From Microcystis aeruginosa LEGE 91341 (GTDB lineage Bacteria; Cyanobacteriota; Cyanobacteriia; Cyanobacteriales; Microcystaceae), in contig NZ_JADEXY010000035.1 of assembly GCF_015206885.1 (NCBI RefSeq), forward strand, positions 1-34,312: a DNA stretch of 34,312 nucleotides, read 5' to 3'. Both the position numbers and the translations under genes were made by a program. Below, in pieces: positions 8,197 through 15,753 of this stretch. Position 1 is the stretch's first letter, and every line of letters starts with the position of its first letter. Below the pieces are notes generated by a model. The model ran no database searches. It had not been told where the DNA came from and saw only the letters and a program-made list of their open reading frames with translations.

Positions 8197-9252
8197 TTAT
8201 TTCCAACCAGCGCGATTCATTACCTGTACTGCTTTGGCTAAATTAGGACCATAATTAGCCACACTAACGGTATCTTCTTTACCGCGTCCGAGTTTTGCTA
8301 GAACAGGGTCTAAAGCAACCCCTCGAACGACGGGATATTCTTGATTACCCTTAGCAAAAAAGTTCTGTGCTTCATTGCTAGAAAGATATTCTAAAAATTT
8401 AATCGCCGATTCTCGATTGGGGGCAGTTTTAATTAAACCACCACCGCTAATATTAACGTGAGCGCCGCGGCCTGTTTGGTCGGGGAAAATTACGCCTACT
8501 TGGTCATAAATTGCCCGTTTAGCGGGGTCTTTTTCTTCGGCATACCCAGCTAAGTAATAGGTGTTAGCTAGGGCTAAATCGGCAATTCCTGCGGCTACAG
8601 CTTCGATTTGTGCCTTATCATTGCCCTGGGGTGGACGAGCAAAATTAGCCACTAATCCCCGACACCATTTTTCTGCGGCCGCTTCTCCTTGGATGTCGAT
8701 TAACCAAGCGGTAAAAGATTGACTATAGATGTTACTAGATGACCGGGTGACGACTTTTCCTTTCCATTTGGGATTGGTTAAATCTGCATAGGAATCGATT
8801 TCTCTGGGGTTAACTCTGTCTTTGTTATACATAATTACCCGCAAGCGTTTACTAAACCCGAACCAGTGACCTTTGGGGTGACGCAAATGAGCGGGAATTC
8901 TTTGGGTGAGAATGGGGGAATTGACGGGGGCAAAAATTCCCTGTTGGTCGGCCCGCCATAATCTCCCGGCATCTACCGTCAGGAGTATATCAGCAGGACT
9001 ATTGCGGCCTTCGCTTTTGATTCGTTCGATTAATGGGTCCGCTTCCCCTTCCACGAGGTTAATTTTTATTCCCGTTTGTCGGGTGAAGTTGTCATACAAT
9101 CGTCGGTCGGTGTTGTAGTGACGGGAGGAATAGAGGTTTAATTGTTTATTTTGGGCGGAAACTTCGTTTATTTTCCCTAATTGCCCCACTGCTAAGGCTA
9201 AGGTGGCTGTTCCTGCGCCTAGAAAGACTCTCCGAGTTATTTTATCGTTCAT
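8197..9252 (-). CDS. futA: Iron(III) ABC transporter substrate-binding protein, FutA type
   Basis: This periplasmic protein captures ferric iron for the FutB/FutC importer. The 351 residues begin with a twin-arginine signal (TRRVFLG, Arg7-Arg8, then a hydrophobic run to about residue 24), so Tat export of the folded protein is likely. The mature domain starts with QLNLYSSRHYNTD. His45 and Tyr46, and the pair Tyr232-Tyr233 (NTYYLAGY), match the tyrosine-rich iron site known in FutA1/FutA2. Length and sequence fit the family throughout. futB and futC are not adjacent, which is normal in cyanobacteria, where the fut genes are scattered. A Fur-box-like site overlaps the likely promoter (9284-9313). 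Whether it is the FutA1 or FutA2 paralogue cannot be told here. Confidence 0.93.
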   Translation of the reverse strand: MNDKITRRVFLGAGTATLALAVGQLGKINEVSAQNKQLNLYSSRHYNTDRRLYDNFTRQTGIKINLVEGEADPLIERIKSEGRNSPADILLTVDAGRLWRADQQGIFAPVNSPILTQRIPAHLRHPKGHWFGFSKRLRVIMYNKDRVNPREIDSYADLTNPKWKGKVVTRSSSNIYSQSFTAWLIDIQGEAAAEKWCRGLVANFARPPQGNDKAQIEAVAAGIADLALANTYYLAGYAEEKDPAKRAIYDQVGVIFPDQTGRGAHVNISGGGLIKTAPNRESAIKFLEYLSSNEAQNFFAKGNQEYPVVRGVALDPVLAKLGRGKEDTVSVANYGPNLAKAVQVMNRAGWK

Positions 9253-9283
9253 TGCTGGATTCTTGACAAAGTTATCTTTTTCT

Positions 9284-9313
9284 ATTGTACAGCTATTGAG
9301 AATAATTCTTATC
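9284..9313 (-). promoter_or_regulatory. Putative futA promoter with Fur-box-like site
   Basis: On the minus strand a -10-like TACAAT is at 9284-9289. Just upstream, 9295-9313 (plus strand ATTGAGAATAATTCTTATC) matches the 19-base Fur consensus at about 12 of 19 positions and contains the dyad GAGAAT-AATTCTTATC. Binding there would cover the -35 region. Iron repression is expected for fut genes; the site is inferred by eye. Confidence 0.45.
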
Positions 9314-9477
9314 TGTGCGAAAAATTATTTGTTGGGCTAGGGCGGTAGATGGGGCAAAATCAAGGCAAAATCAGGGTTTTTGCTTTGATGGGGCTAATAA
9401 ATCCTCGAATCTATCGCTAGTTAAGTTCAATAAGTCTAAGATGTTACCCTAAGCTCGATCGAGGGTATTGTGGAATG

Positions 9478-9583
9478 AGAGCATCTCAAAAGCTATTGAC
9501 AATTAGCCAATTTTGTGATCAGTTTGTTTCTGGGTAAGCAACCCACATAAAGTTCATTTTGTCAAGGATTGTTAAGATGCTCT
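9478..9583. mobile_element. Candidate 106-bp MITE with 25-bp imperfect inverted ends
   Basis: The left end 9478-9502 begins AGAGCATCT and ends TTGACAA. The right end 9559-9583 is its inverted match, with 19 of 25 bases identical. The middle has no reading frame. No target-site duplication is obvious. The right end also contains the small dyad GTTAAG-atgct-CTTAAC (9571-9587), which could be an operator instead. The rest of the 9314-9689 gap shows only a CTATCGATAG palindrome at 9635-9644 and A/T-rich promoter-like sequence before 9690. Confidence 0.4.
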
Positions 9584-9689
9584 TAACATGGATCAGAGAA
9601 GAGAAATTGACCACTTAACACTGTCTATCAAAAACTATCGATAGATGGTAAAATATACAATTAGCATTGTCTGTAAATAAGAACAACAG

Positions 9690-10064
9690 ATGGATATTGA
9701 ATCAACTAAAGTTACTCCCGAAGAAATTGCCCAGTTTCGCGCTGAATTGGTAGATAATCCAAGTGCGATCGCCGCTTTGGATGCGATTGAAGAATGCGAA
9801 GGTTATCTTGAGGATGCTGTACCTTTACTGCTAATGCGAGAAACTGGTACAGAACCAGATAGATCTATCGGCGATTTACTCAAAAAATGTCGCCAATTTA
9901 TCTGTCAAGAAGAAGTTAGAGAAGGCTTACAATCGGGTATGATTGCACCTTTTATAGAACCGATTTCTGTGAGTGCTGGTATTCCTGTTGGTGTAGCGAC
10001 AGCTATCGGTATTTGTGCTTTTAAGTTGGGTATGAAAAAGGTTTGTGCTAATCCTGAAACTTAA
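9690..10064 (+). CDS. Uncharacterised 124-aa protein convergent with CHAT protease
   Basis: I do not recognise a named family. The product has two parts. Residues 1-80 are acidic and helical (DAIEECEGYLEDAVPLLLMR, then DLLKKCRQFICQEEVREGL). Residues 84-113 are nearly uncharged and hydrophobic (MIAPFIEPISVSAGIPVGVA followed by TAIGICAFKLG), long enough for a membrane helix or hairpin. Five cysteines are at 36, 67, 72, 109 and 119. There is no signal peptide. Its TAA stop (10062-10064) overlaps the TAA stop of the CHAT gene on the other strand by two bases. The tight convergence suggests a shared history but not co-transcription. Being a substrate, partner or effector of the protease is speculation. 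Confidence 0.8.
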   Translation: MDIESTKVTPEEIAQFRAELVDNPSAIAALDAIEECEGYLEDAVPLLLMRETGTEPDRSIGDLLKKCRQFICQEEVREGLQSGMIAPFIEPISVSAGIPVGVATAIGICAFKLGMKKVCANPET

Positions 10065-13000
10065 ATCCCTGTAGCGATAAAACCTGCCCAGTAATAAGGA
10101 CTTATAAAAGGATGTGGTTTGCGCTGTTTTATTTGTTTCAATGATTGTTCATATCGTAGGCGTTGTCCTGGTCGCAGTTGGGCAAGATGTTTGTCTATTT
10201 GTGGCTGATATTGCTCCAGAAATTTGTCTAATGACTCAATAGTTAAATTCTGTAACCAGTTTTGAGCTTGTTTTAAAGCAACTGGTACAGAAACTTGCTG
10301 ATTCTCATCAAATAAAATCTCATATAATTTAATCATCAAGAAGGAGGTTGACAGGTCATCAACTGTCCATAAACTACTAACAACGCTGGGACTTCCTGCA
10401 AACAGAAAACCACTGGGTAAACCGATATATTCATCACTGATAGAGTTTAAATCAATCAAGCCAGTTTCGCAAGCGGAAAGGGTGACAAGGCGACATTTAT
10501 TCATATTCAAGCGCAGTTCAAAGATTTCGCCTAATGTTAGGGGTTCCTCATTGGCTAATAATAAGGCGGATTCTAGGGGATTAGCTGGGTTAAAGCTTCC
10601 ATGACAGGAGAAGTGATAACAGTGGTTATCTGAGGATTTAAGATGGGGAAGAACAGCGTTTTTAGTGGCGTTATCTTTAGCGATAACTTGAGGTTCAGTA
10701 AAGAAAGTTGAGAGGATATTAACTTCTAAGTCGGTGTAAAATAAGTCCTTGGTGGGGTTTTGAATGGCGAAAAGTTTATTAAAGTCGGAATGGTGAGAAG
10801 TTTGGGAGATTTTTTGCAAGATTTGACAACTGGGGGCATATTGTACACCCTTTGGAAATAAATCTTGTAATTCTGATCTCCCCGTTACCGACTCCCCACT
10901 TTTTAAGGAGAGTTGGGGGGGATCAACAGGTAAGGCGTGTAAGGGTAAGATATGCAGAAACAAATGGGGGATAATAATTAAGCGTTGACAAGTATCGGGA
11001 ATGAGGGCAAGAATATCATTAATATGCAGAATATCAGCAAGGGTCTTCAGTAAGTTAGGAATTTGCTTTTTCCACAGATCGTTTATGTTTTTTCTGTAAT
11101 CATCGTAAAGCTGTAGATAATTGAAGATTGTATCAAATAATTGATTTTGATCATCTTCGGAAGATTGCCAAACTTTAATCTCTACCTCAGCAGACACCAC
11201 AAAAGCGATTATTTTCTCCCCTGTAATGTACCATTGCAGCAGACAAGTTTCAGCGTCAGTTAAAGCCTGAATCTCTGTAAATGAGATCGGCTCAACTTTT
11301 TGAGTAAGGCTAAAGAGAGGATCTTTAATTTCTCTTGCAATAAAATTATCTAAGTCTTGTTGATATTCCTTCAGATAACTGTGATCTTGAACGTAAGGAG
11401 TTAAGTTATTACTCTGCATTAGCTTCTGGTTAATGCTTTGATGTTGTAAGCGAATTTGTTCATTAAAAACTTTTTGTTTTAATTCATTTAATTGAGCAAT
11501 GATTTCTTGACTAACGCCTTGTGGTTGTAGATTTTTTTTGGTGATTAATTCTACCAGGTTACGTCCTTTACTGCGTTCGATATATTCTAATGCCTTCTCA
11601 GGCTGATTGAGGTTAAGATGTGCTTGCACAATGCGATGAAACACACCAATGGCATTGGATAAAACCTCTTGACGACTTTGGGGGTTAAGGGCTTCTAGGC
11701 GAGCATTTTCTACCGCTTCAATGGCAGTATTATAGGCTTCTGTGGCAGGTTGCCATTGTTTTTGATCGTAGTGTAGTTTAGCTAAATTGCGGGCAGTTAG
11801 TAAACAATCTTGGGGAAATGCGTCAAAAGTATAAACTTTTAAGACTTCATTGTAAGTGGCGATCGCCTTTTCTAAATTCTCAGCTTTCTCCCCTCTGATT
11901 CTGTCACTGTAAGCATTGGCGAGATTATTCTGGGTCATTGCCCATTTTTCGGGAAATGCGTCAAAAGTATAAACTTTCAAGGCTTCATGGCAAGAAACGA
12001 TCGCTTTTTCTAAATTATCAGCTTTTTCTCCTTTGATTCTGTCACGGTAAGTAACAGCGAGATTATTCTGTGTCTCTGCCCAATCTTGGGGAAAAGCGTC
12101 AAAAGTCGTCACTTTCAAGGCTTCCTGGTAAGCAGTGATCGCCGTTTCTAAATTGTCGGCTTTCTCCCCCCTAATTCTGTTACTGTAAGCATTAGCGAGA
12201 TTATTCTGTGTCATTGCCCATTTTTGTGGAAATGCGTCAGAAGTATAAACTTTCAAGGCTTCCTGGTAAGCAGCAATCGCCGTTTCTAAATTGTCGGCTT
12301 TGTCCCCTCTGATTCTGTCACTGTAAGCATTAGCGAGATCATTCTGTGTCGCTGCCCAATCTTGGGGAAAAGCGTCAAAAGTCCTTACTTTCAAGGCTTC
12401 TTGGTAAGCAGTGATCGCTCTTTCTAAATTGTCGGCTTTGTCCCCTCTGATTCTGTTACAGTAAGCAGCGGCAAGATTATGCTGTGTCGCTGCCGATTGT
12501 TCGGGAAATGCGTTAAAAGTCCTTACTTTCAAGGCTTCCTGACAAGCGGTAATCGCCCTTTCTAAATTCTCAGCTTTCTCCCCTCTGATTCTGTCACAGT
12601 AAGCATTAGCGAGATTATTTTGTGTATCTGCCCATTCTTGGGGAAATGCCTCAAAAGTTCTCACTTTCAAGGCTTCCTGGCAAGCGGTTATCGCTCTTTC
12701 TAAATTCTCAGCTTTCTCCCCTCTGATTCTGTTGGTGTAAGCATTGGCGAGATTATTCTGTATCATTGCCCATTGTTGGGGAAATGCGTCAAAAGTATAA
12801 ACTTTCAAGGCTTTATTCAAAGCAGTGATCATTCTTTCTAAATTGTCAGCTTGATCGCCTCTGATTCTGTTACGGTAAGCAGCAGCGAGATTATTCTGTG
12901 TCATTGCCCAATCTTGGGGAAAAGCGTCAAAAGTTCTCACTTTCAAAGCTTCATTGTAAGCAGCAATCGCTCTTTCTAAATTCTCAGCTTTCTCCCCTCT

Positions 13001-14275
13001 GATTCTGGAATAGTAAGCAATAGCGAGATTATTCTGTGTACTTGCCCAATCTTGGGGAAATGCGTCAAAAGTCCTCACTTTCAAAGCTTCATTGTAAGCG
13101 GCGATCGCCCTTTCTAAATTGTCAGCTTTCTCCCCTCTGATTCTGTCGCTGTAAGCATTGGCGAGATTATTCTGTGTCATTGCCCATTCTTGGGGAAAAG
13201 CGTCAAAAGTATAAACTTTCAAGGTTTCTTGATAAAGAGCGATCGCCCTTTCTAAATTCTCGGCTTTATCCCCTCTGATTCTGTAAAAGTAAGCAGCAGC
13301 GAGATTATGCTGTGTACTTGCCCAATCTTGGGGAAATGCGTCAAAAGTCCTCACTTTCAAAGCTTCATTGTAATTGGTGATCGCTTTTTCTAAATTGTCT
13401 GCTTTATCTCCTCTGATTCTGTTACGGTAAGCAGCAGCGAGATTATTCTGTGTCATTGCCCAATCTTGAGGAAAAGCGTCAAAAGTATAAACTTTCAAAG
13501 CTTCATTGTAAGCGGCGATTGCTCTTTCTAAATTCTCAGCTTTCTCCCCTCTGATTCTGTCACTGTAAGCAGCAGCGAGATTATTCTGTGTCATTGCCCA
13601 ATCTTGAGGAAAAGCGTCAAAAGTTAAAACAGTTAAGGCTTTATAGTAAGCGGCGATCGCCCTTTCTAAATTCTCAGCTTTGTTCCCTTTGATTCTGTAA
13701 AGGTAAGCAGTAGCAAGATTATTTTGTGTCGTTGCCCAATTTTGGGGAAATGCGTCAAAAGTGAAGATAGTTAAGGCTATTTCATAACCCGTGATGGCAA
13801 TTTCTTTGTGGGTGGCGATGTCACCGAGAGGAAATTGTTGGATTAAGGCACTGAAATAGAAAATAACAATAGCGATAAAATAGGCTTGTTCTGGCGTGGC
13901 TTGCGTTAATGTATTTTTCGCCCAACTGTCTAGGATTTGCGCTAAATTATCATCCAATTTATCAAGATTTTGCGCCCAGAAGGGATAAATAACTTGAGGA
14001 TTAGGATTTTCAGAGATTTTTTGTAATGTCTCCATTAAAAAATTGAGATAATCTTGTTGGTTAGGTATTTCAATGTCAAGAGTTACTCCTGGTGAAGATT
14101 GATATACGGAACGAGAAGCAGATGATTGGTTTAAAGATTCTATTTTTCGTCTAAGTGGAGGAAAGATTAACATTAAAATTTTCAAAGGAATACCAATAAA
14201 AATAATAGACAAGAGAATTATAAAACTTCTCAAAAGTCTGCCTAAGAGTCGTAAAATCATTGAGAGTAATCGCAT
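10061..14275 (-). CDS. Membrane-anchored TPR-CHAT protein (caspase-like protease)
   Basis: The 1404-residue product has a hydrophobic N-terminal anchor (about 12-38), a helical linker, a TPR-type array (about 157-850) and a C-terminal CHAT domain (about 1000-1404). The CHAT domain has the caspase-like dyad: His1225 in HFSCHG and Cys1269 in LSACETG. The array has 14 well-conserved 46-residue units, each like NLERAIAAYNEALKV then TFDAFPQDWAMTQNNLA, plus a worn 15th. CHAT proteases act in conflict and cell-death pathways in bacteria (gasdermin cleavage, type III-E CRISPR Craspase), and HetF is a cyanobacterial member; the TPR array would sense a signal or hold the substrate. An in-frame palindromic insertion lies at about 1118-1136. 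The start has AGGAGATAAGTAA just upstream. The substrate is unknown. Confidence 0.9.
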   Translation of the reverse strand: MRLLSMILRLLGRLLRSFIILLSIIFIGIPLKILMLIFPPLRRKIESLNQSSASRSVYQSSPGVTLDIEIPNQQDYLNFLMETLQKISENPNPQVIYPFWAQNLDKLDDNLAQILDSWAKNTLTQATPEQAYFIAIVIFYFSALIQQFPLGDIATHKEIAITGYEIALTIFTFDAFPQNWATTQNNLATAYLYRIKGNKAENLERAIAAYYKALTVLTFDAFPQDWAMTQNNLAAAYSDRIRGEKAENLERAIAAYNEALKVYTFDAFPQDWAMTQNNLAAAYRNRIRGDKADNLEKAITNYNEALKVRTFDAFPQDWASTQHNLAAAYFYRIRGDKAENLERAIALYQETLKVYTFDAFPQEWAMTQNNLANAYSDRIRGEKADNLERAIAAYNEALKVRTFDAFPQDWASTQNNLAIAYYSRIRGEKAENLERAIAAYNEALKVRTFDAFPQDWAMTQNNLAAAYRNRIRGDQADNLERMITALNKALKVYTFDAFPQQWAMIQNNLANAYTNRIRGEKAENLERAITACQEALKVRTFEAFPQEWADTQNNLANAYCDRIRGEKAENLERAITACQEALKVRTFNAFPEQSAATQHNLAAAYCNRIRGDKADNLERAITAYQEALKVRTFDAFPQDWAATQNDLANAYSDRIRGDKADNLETAIAAYQEALKVYTSDAFPQKWAMTQNNLANAYSNRIRGEKADNLETAITAYQEALKVTTFDAFPQDWAETQNNLAVTYRDRIKGEKADNLEKAIVSCHEALKVYTFDAFPEKWAMTQNNLANAYSDRIRGEKAENLEKAIATYNEVLKVYTFDAFPQDCLLTARNLAKLHYDQKQWQPATEAYNTAIEAVENARLEALNPQSRQEVLSNAIGVFHRIVQAHLNLNQPEKALEYIERSKGRNLVELITKKNLQPQGVSQEIIAQLNELKQKVFNEQIRLQHQSINQKLMQSNNLTPYVQDHSYLKEYQQDLDNFIAREIKDPLFSLTQKVEPISFTEIQALTDAETCLLQWYITGEKIIAFVVSAEVEIKVWQSSEDDQNQLFDTIFNYLQLYDDYRKNINDLWKKQIPNLLKTLADILHINDILALIPDTCQRLIIIPHLFLHILPLHALPVDPPQLSLKSGESVTGRSELQDLFPKGVQYAPSCQILQKISQTSHHSDFNKLFAIQNPTKDLFYTDLEVNILSTFFTEPQVIAKDNATKNAVLPHLKSSDNHCYHFSCHGSFNPANPLESALLLANEEPLTLGEIFELRLNMNKCRLVTLSACETGLIDLNSISDEYIGLPSGFLFAGSPSVVSSLWTVDDLSTSFLMIKLYEILFDENQQVSVPVALKQAQNWLQNLTIESLDKFLEQYQPQIDKHLAQLRPGQRLRYEQSLKQIKQRKPHPFISPYYWAGFIATGI
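10881..10925. repeat. Palindromic repeat inserted in frame in the CHAT domain
   Basis: Within the CHAT coding sequence lies a stem of the form CCCCAACT-loop-AGTGGGG, encoding DPPQLSLKSGESVTGRSE at about residues 1118-1135. Its Pro-Pro-Gln-rich translation and G/C-clustered dyad are unlike the flanking domain and resemble intergenic palindromes. It appears to be an in-frame repeat insertion between the motifs LPLHALPV and FPKGVQYAPSC. Confidence 0.5.
11740..13810 (-). repeat. Tandem 138-bp coding repeats (TPR array)
   Basis: Fifteen units of 138 bp (46 codons) lie head to tail within the CHAT gene. The DNA is highly similar between units; a segment like CAGCTTTCTCCCCTCTGATT recurs almost unchanged at 138-base steps. 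Low divergence at synonymous sites suggests recent expansion or gene conversion. Confidence 0.92.
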
Positions 14276-14300
14276 TTACTTATCTCCTATCTTTATTGAT

Positions 14301-14380
14301 ATTGCATCACAGGGATGATAGCCGAAAAAAATCCTAGTCAATCAAACAATCAAAAAAAATCATAGTTTAGACGGTATTGG
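14301..14380. repeat. 80-bp direct repeat, left copy
   Basis: This matches 15443-15522 at about 73 of 80 bases, in the same orientation. It contains CACAGGGATGATAGCCG and a T/A-rich run (ATCAAAAAAAATCAT). It lies 26 bases upstream of the CHAT start codon, so it is part of that gene's leader or promoter region. The remaining gap 14381-14551 shows a HIP1 site but no gene. Confidence 0.88.
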
Positions 14381-14551
14381 GTGCGTTGTTCATTCATAGC
14401 GTGGTAGATGGTGGCGGTTAATTCAGTTATAAGCGATTCATCGGCGATCATCAAGAGTTGGGGATTGGTGGTAAGATTGTCAGAAAAGCGATCGCACTGT
14501 ATAATCTTGATTAATACATAAGCTAATTCTACTCACTTGAACTAAATCATC

Positions 14552-14797
14552 ATGAATCAAAAACCGTACCAAGTAGAAGCATTTTGGGATCGAGAGGCGC
14601 AAGTGTGGGTAGCAGAGAGTGAAGATGTTCCGGGATTAGTCACCGAAGCTGATACCATCGAAGCTTTAACAGCTAAATTACGACAGATGATTCCAGAATT
14701 ATTACAACTCAATCATCTAATTACTATTGAACCTCAAGCAGCGATAACTTTTGAACTAATTAGTCATCGTCAAGAATCAATTGAGTGCGCTGTTTAG
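14552..14797 (+). CDS. hicB: HicB-like antitoxin (DUF1902 type)
   Basis: The 81-residue product has the HicB fold signature: YQVEAFWDREAQVWVAESED then VPGLVTEADTIEALTAKLRQMIPE. HicB proteins are partial RNase-H-like folds that bind and silence HicA. This member fits DUF1902 rather than the classical HicB with a C-terminal DNA-binding domain, since it ends about ten residues after the last strand (EPQAAITFELISH). Autoregulation by this short form is therefore doubtful. The start ATG lies 12 bases after ACTCACTTGAAC with no strong Shine-Dalgarno sequence. The stop TAG is directly followed by the hicA ATG, so the pair is translationally linked. Confidence 0.85.
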   Translation: MNQKPYQVEAFWDREAQVWVAESEDVPGLVTEADTIEALTAKLRQMIPELLQLNHLITIEPQAAITFELISHRQESIECAV

Positions 14798-14995
14798 ATG
14801 GCTACTTCTTTAACACCTGCATTAAAAAAAATGCTCTCAGCAGCCGGATGTTATTTTGAACGTCAAGGTAAAGGAGATCATGAAATTTGGTATAGTCCTC
14901 TGACAGAAAGAAGATTTGTAGTTGATAATACTATTAAATCACGCCATACTGCTAATGCAGTTTTGAAACAAGCCGGATTATCCAAAGCCTTTTGA
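14798..14995 (+). CDS. hicA: HicA-family mRNA interferase toxin
   Basis: HicA toxins cleave mRNA and tmRNA in the cytoplasm and are neutralised by HicB. The 65-residue product has the small dsRBD-like HicA fold: helix LKKMLSAAGCYFERQ, catalytic His28 in KGDHEIWYSP, and the C-terminal helix SRHTANAVLKQAGLSK. The glycine before the histidine region is present (G24, G26), so the active site looks intact. The ATG at 14798 follows the hicB stop with no spacer. Antitoxin-first order is less usual than toxin-first for classical hicAB, but common for DUF1902-type pairs. It converges on the DUF433 gene 35 bases away. Confidence 0.85.
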   Translation: MATSLTPALKKMLSAAGCYFERQGKGDHEIWYSPLTERRFVVDNTIKSRHTANAVLKQAGLSKAF

Positions 14996-15030
14996 AATCT
15001 GTAGAATCCTCATCCATATATAAGCTAATT

Positions 15031-15324
15031 CTACTCATAAGAAGGAGAATAATGTAATGCTTCAAGGCGATCTGCTTCGGCGGCTTCGGCTATAGTTTCT
15101 GATTCTATTGTTTCTTTGTTAGTATGATAGTAAGTCAAAGCGGCATAAACTTGTGCCAAAGAAAGATGAGGAATTTCATCGGCAATTTCTTCAGGGCTAT
15201 ATCCTAATTTATACCAGATTACTATTCTTCGTACAGTAACAGCAGTTCCTGCGATAATAGGACAACCCCCGTGAATTTTGGGATCGCTTTTTATGAAAGT
15301 GCCAATATTGATCTCTGTTAACAT
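15031..15324 (-). CDS. DUF433 antitoxin-like protein (no partner toxin beside it)
   Basis: The 97-residue product has the DUF433 signature: PKIHGGCPIIAGTAVTVRRI at about 15-34, then YKLGYSPEEIADEIPHLSL and QVYAALTYYH, a winged-helix-like DNA-binding fold. DUF433 proteins are usually antitoxins (VapB45-like) for a PIN-like DUF5615 toxin encoded just downstream. Here the downstream DNA runs straight into the convergent hicA gene after 35 bases, so the toxin is missing. The C-terminal tail (TIESETIAEAAEADRLEALH) would be the toxin-binding part. It may be an orphan left by deletion, or may have gained another role. The start has no near consensus ribosome-binding site beyond GAGAAAG. Confidence 0.85.
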   Translation of the reverse strand: MLTEINIGTFIKSDPKIHGGCPIIAGTAVTVRRIVIWYKLGYSPEEIADEIPHLSLAQVYAALTYYHTNKETIESETIAEAAEADRLEALHYSPSYE

Positions 15325-15442
15325 AACTTTCTCCGATTCAGTTTCAACTAATTAAACTACATAGGATTCTATGCTTTTATCACCATTCTAGCATAGCCTA
15401 AGCATTGGTCGGGGTAGGGGATTTAATGGGGAGATTATCAGA

Positions 15443-15522
15443 ATTGTATCACAGGGATAATAGCCGAAAAAAATCCTAATCAATCAAATAATCAAAAAAA
15501 ATCATAATTTAGACAGGATTGG
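15443..15522. repeat. 80-bp direct repeat, right copy
   Basis: Second copy of the repeat at 14301-14380 (about 7 mismatches). It lies 119 bases upstream of the DUF433 start codon and 9 bases beyond the hicA stop at 15532. Both copies lie upstream of a minus-strand gene. Together they bracket the hicB-hicA-DUF433 segment. Confidence 0.88.
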
Positions 15523-15531
15523 ATTATTAAC

Positions 15532-15753
15532 TTATAACCGCTCAAACTCATCAACGCTTAACCCCGCTTGCCTTAAAATACTGGTAATCGTCCCAATTGT
15601 TACCTCTTTATATTTAGGAACAATCGCTGTGCGTTTTCCTTCAGAGGTATCCTTAGCAAACTTAACATGACTTCCCTTTTGACTCACCACTTCAAACCCT
15701 GCCGCCTCTAATTTTCGTTTAATTTCACGATAAGATAAAGGCTTAAGCGGCAT
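15532..15753 (-). CDS. hicA: HicA-family mRNA interferase toxin (second module)
   Basis: The 73-residue product is a typical HicA: YREIKRKLEAAGFEVVSQKG then catalytic His29 in GSHVKFAKD, a strand TAIVPKYKEVTIGT and a final helix ITSILRQAGLSVDEF. It is distinct from the HicA at 14798, with little shared beyond the family motif. It overlaps the 3' end of the upstream hicB by 11 bases, so it is translated by coupling to the antitoxin. The active-site Gly-Ser-His is intact, so the toxin should be functional. Confidence 0.92.
   Translation of the reverse strand: MPLKPLSYREIKRKLEAAGFEVVSQKGSHVKFAKDTSEGKRTAIVPKYKEVTIGTITSILRQAGLSVDEFERL

Noticed and set aside
9690-10064. The 124-aa protein considered as a bacterial gasdermin cleaved by the CHAT protease
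   Set aside because: It is far too short, predicted helical rather than beta-rich, and lacks the N-terminal cysteine region of gasdermins. Only a loose analogy is kept.
11740-13810. Regular repeats with fixed spacing, considered as a CRISPR array
   Set aside because: The period is 138 bases, the whole unit is conserved with no unique spacers, and it is one open frame encoding a 46-residue TPR-type repeat.
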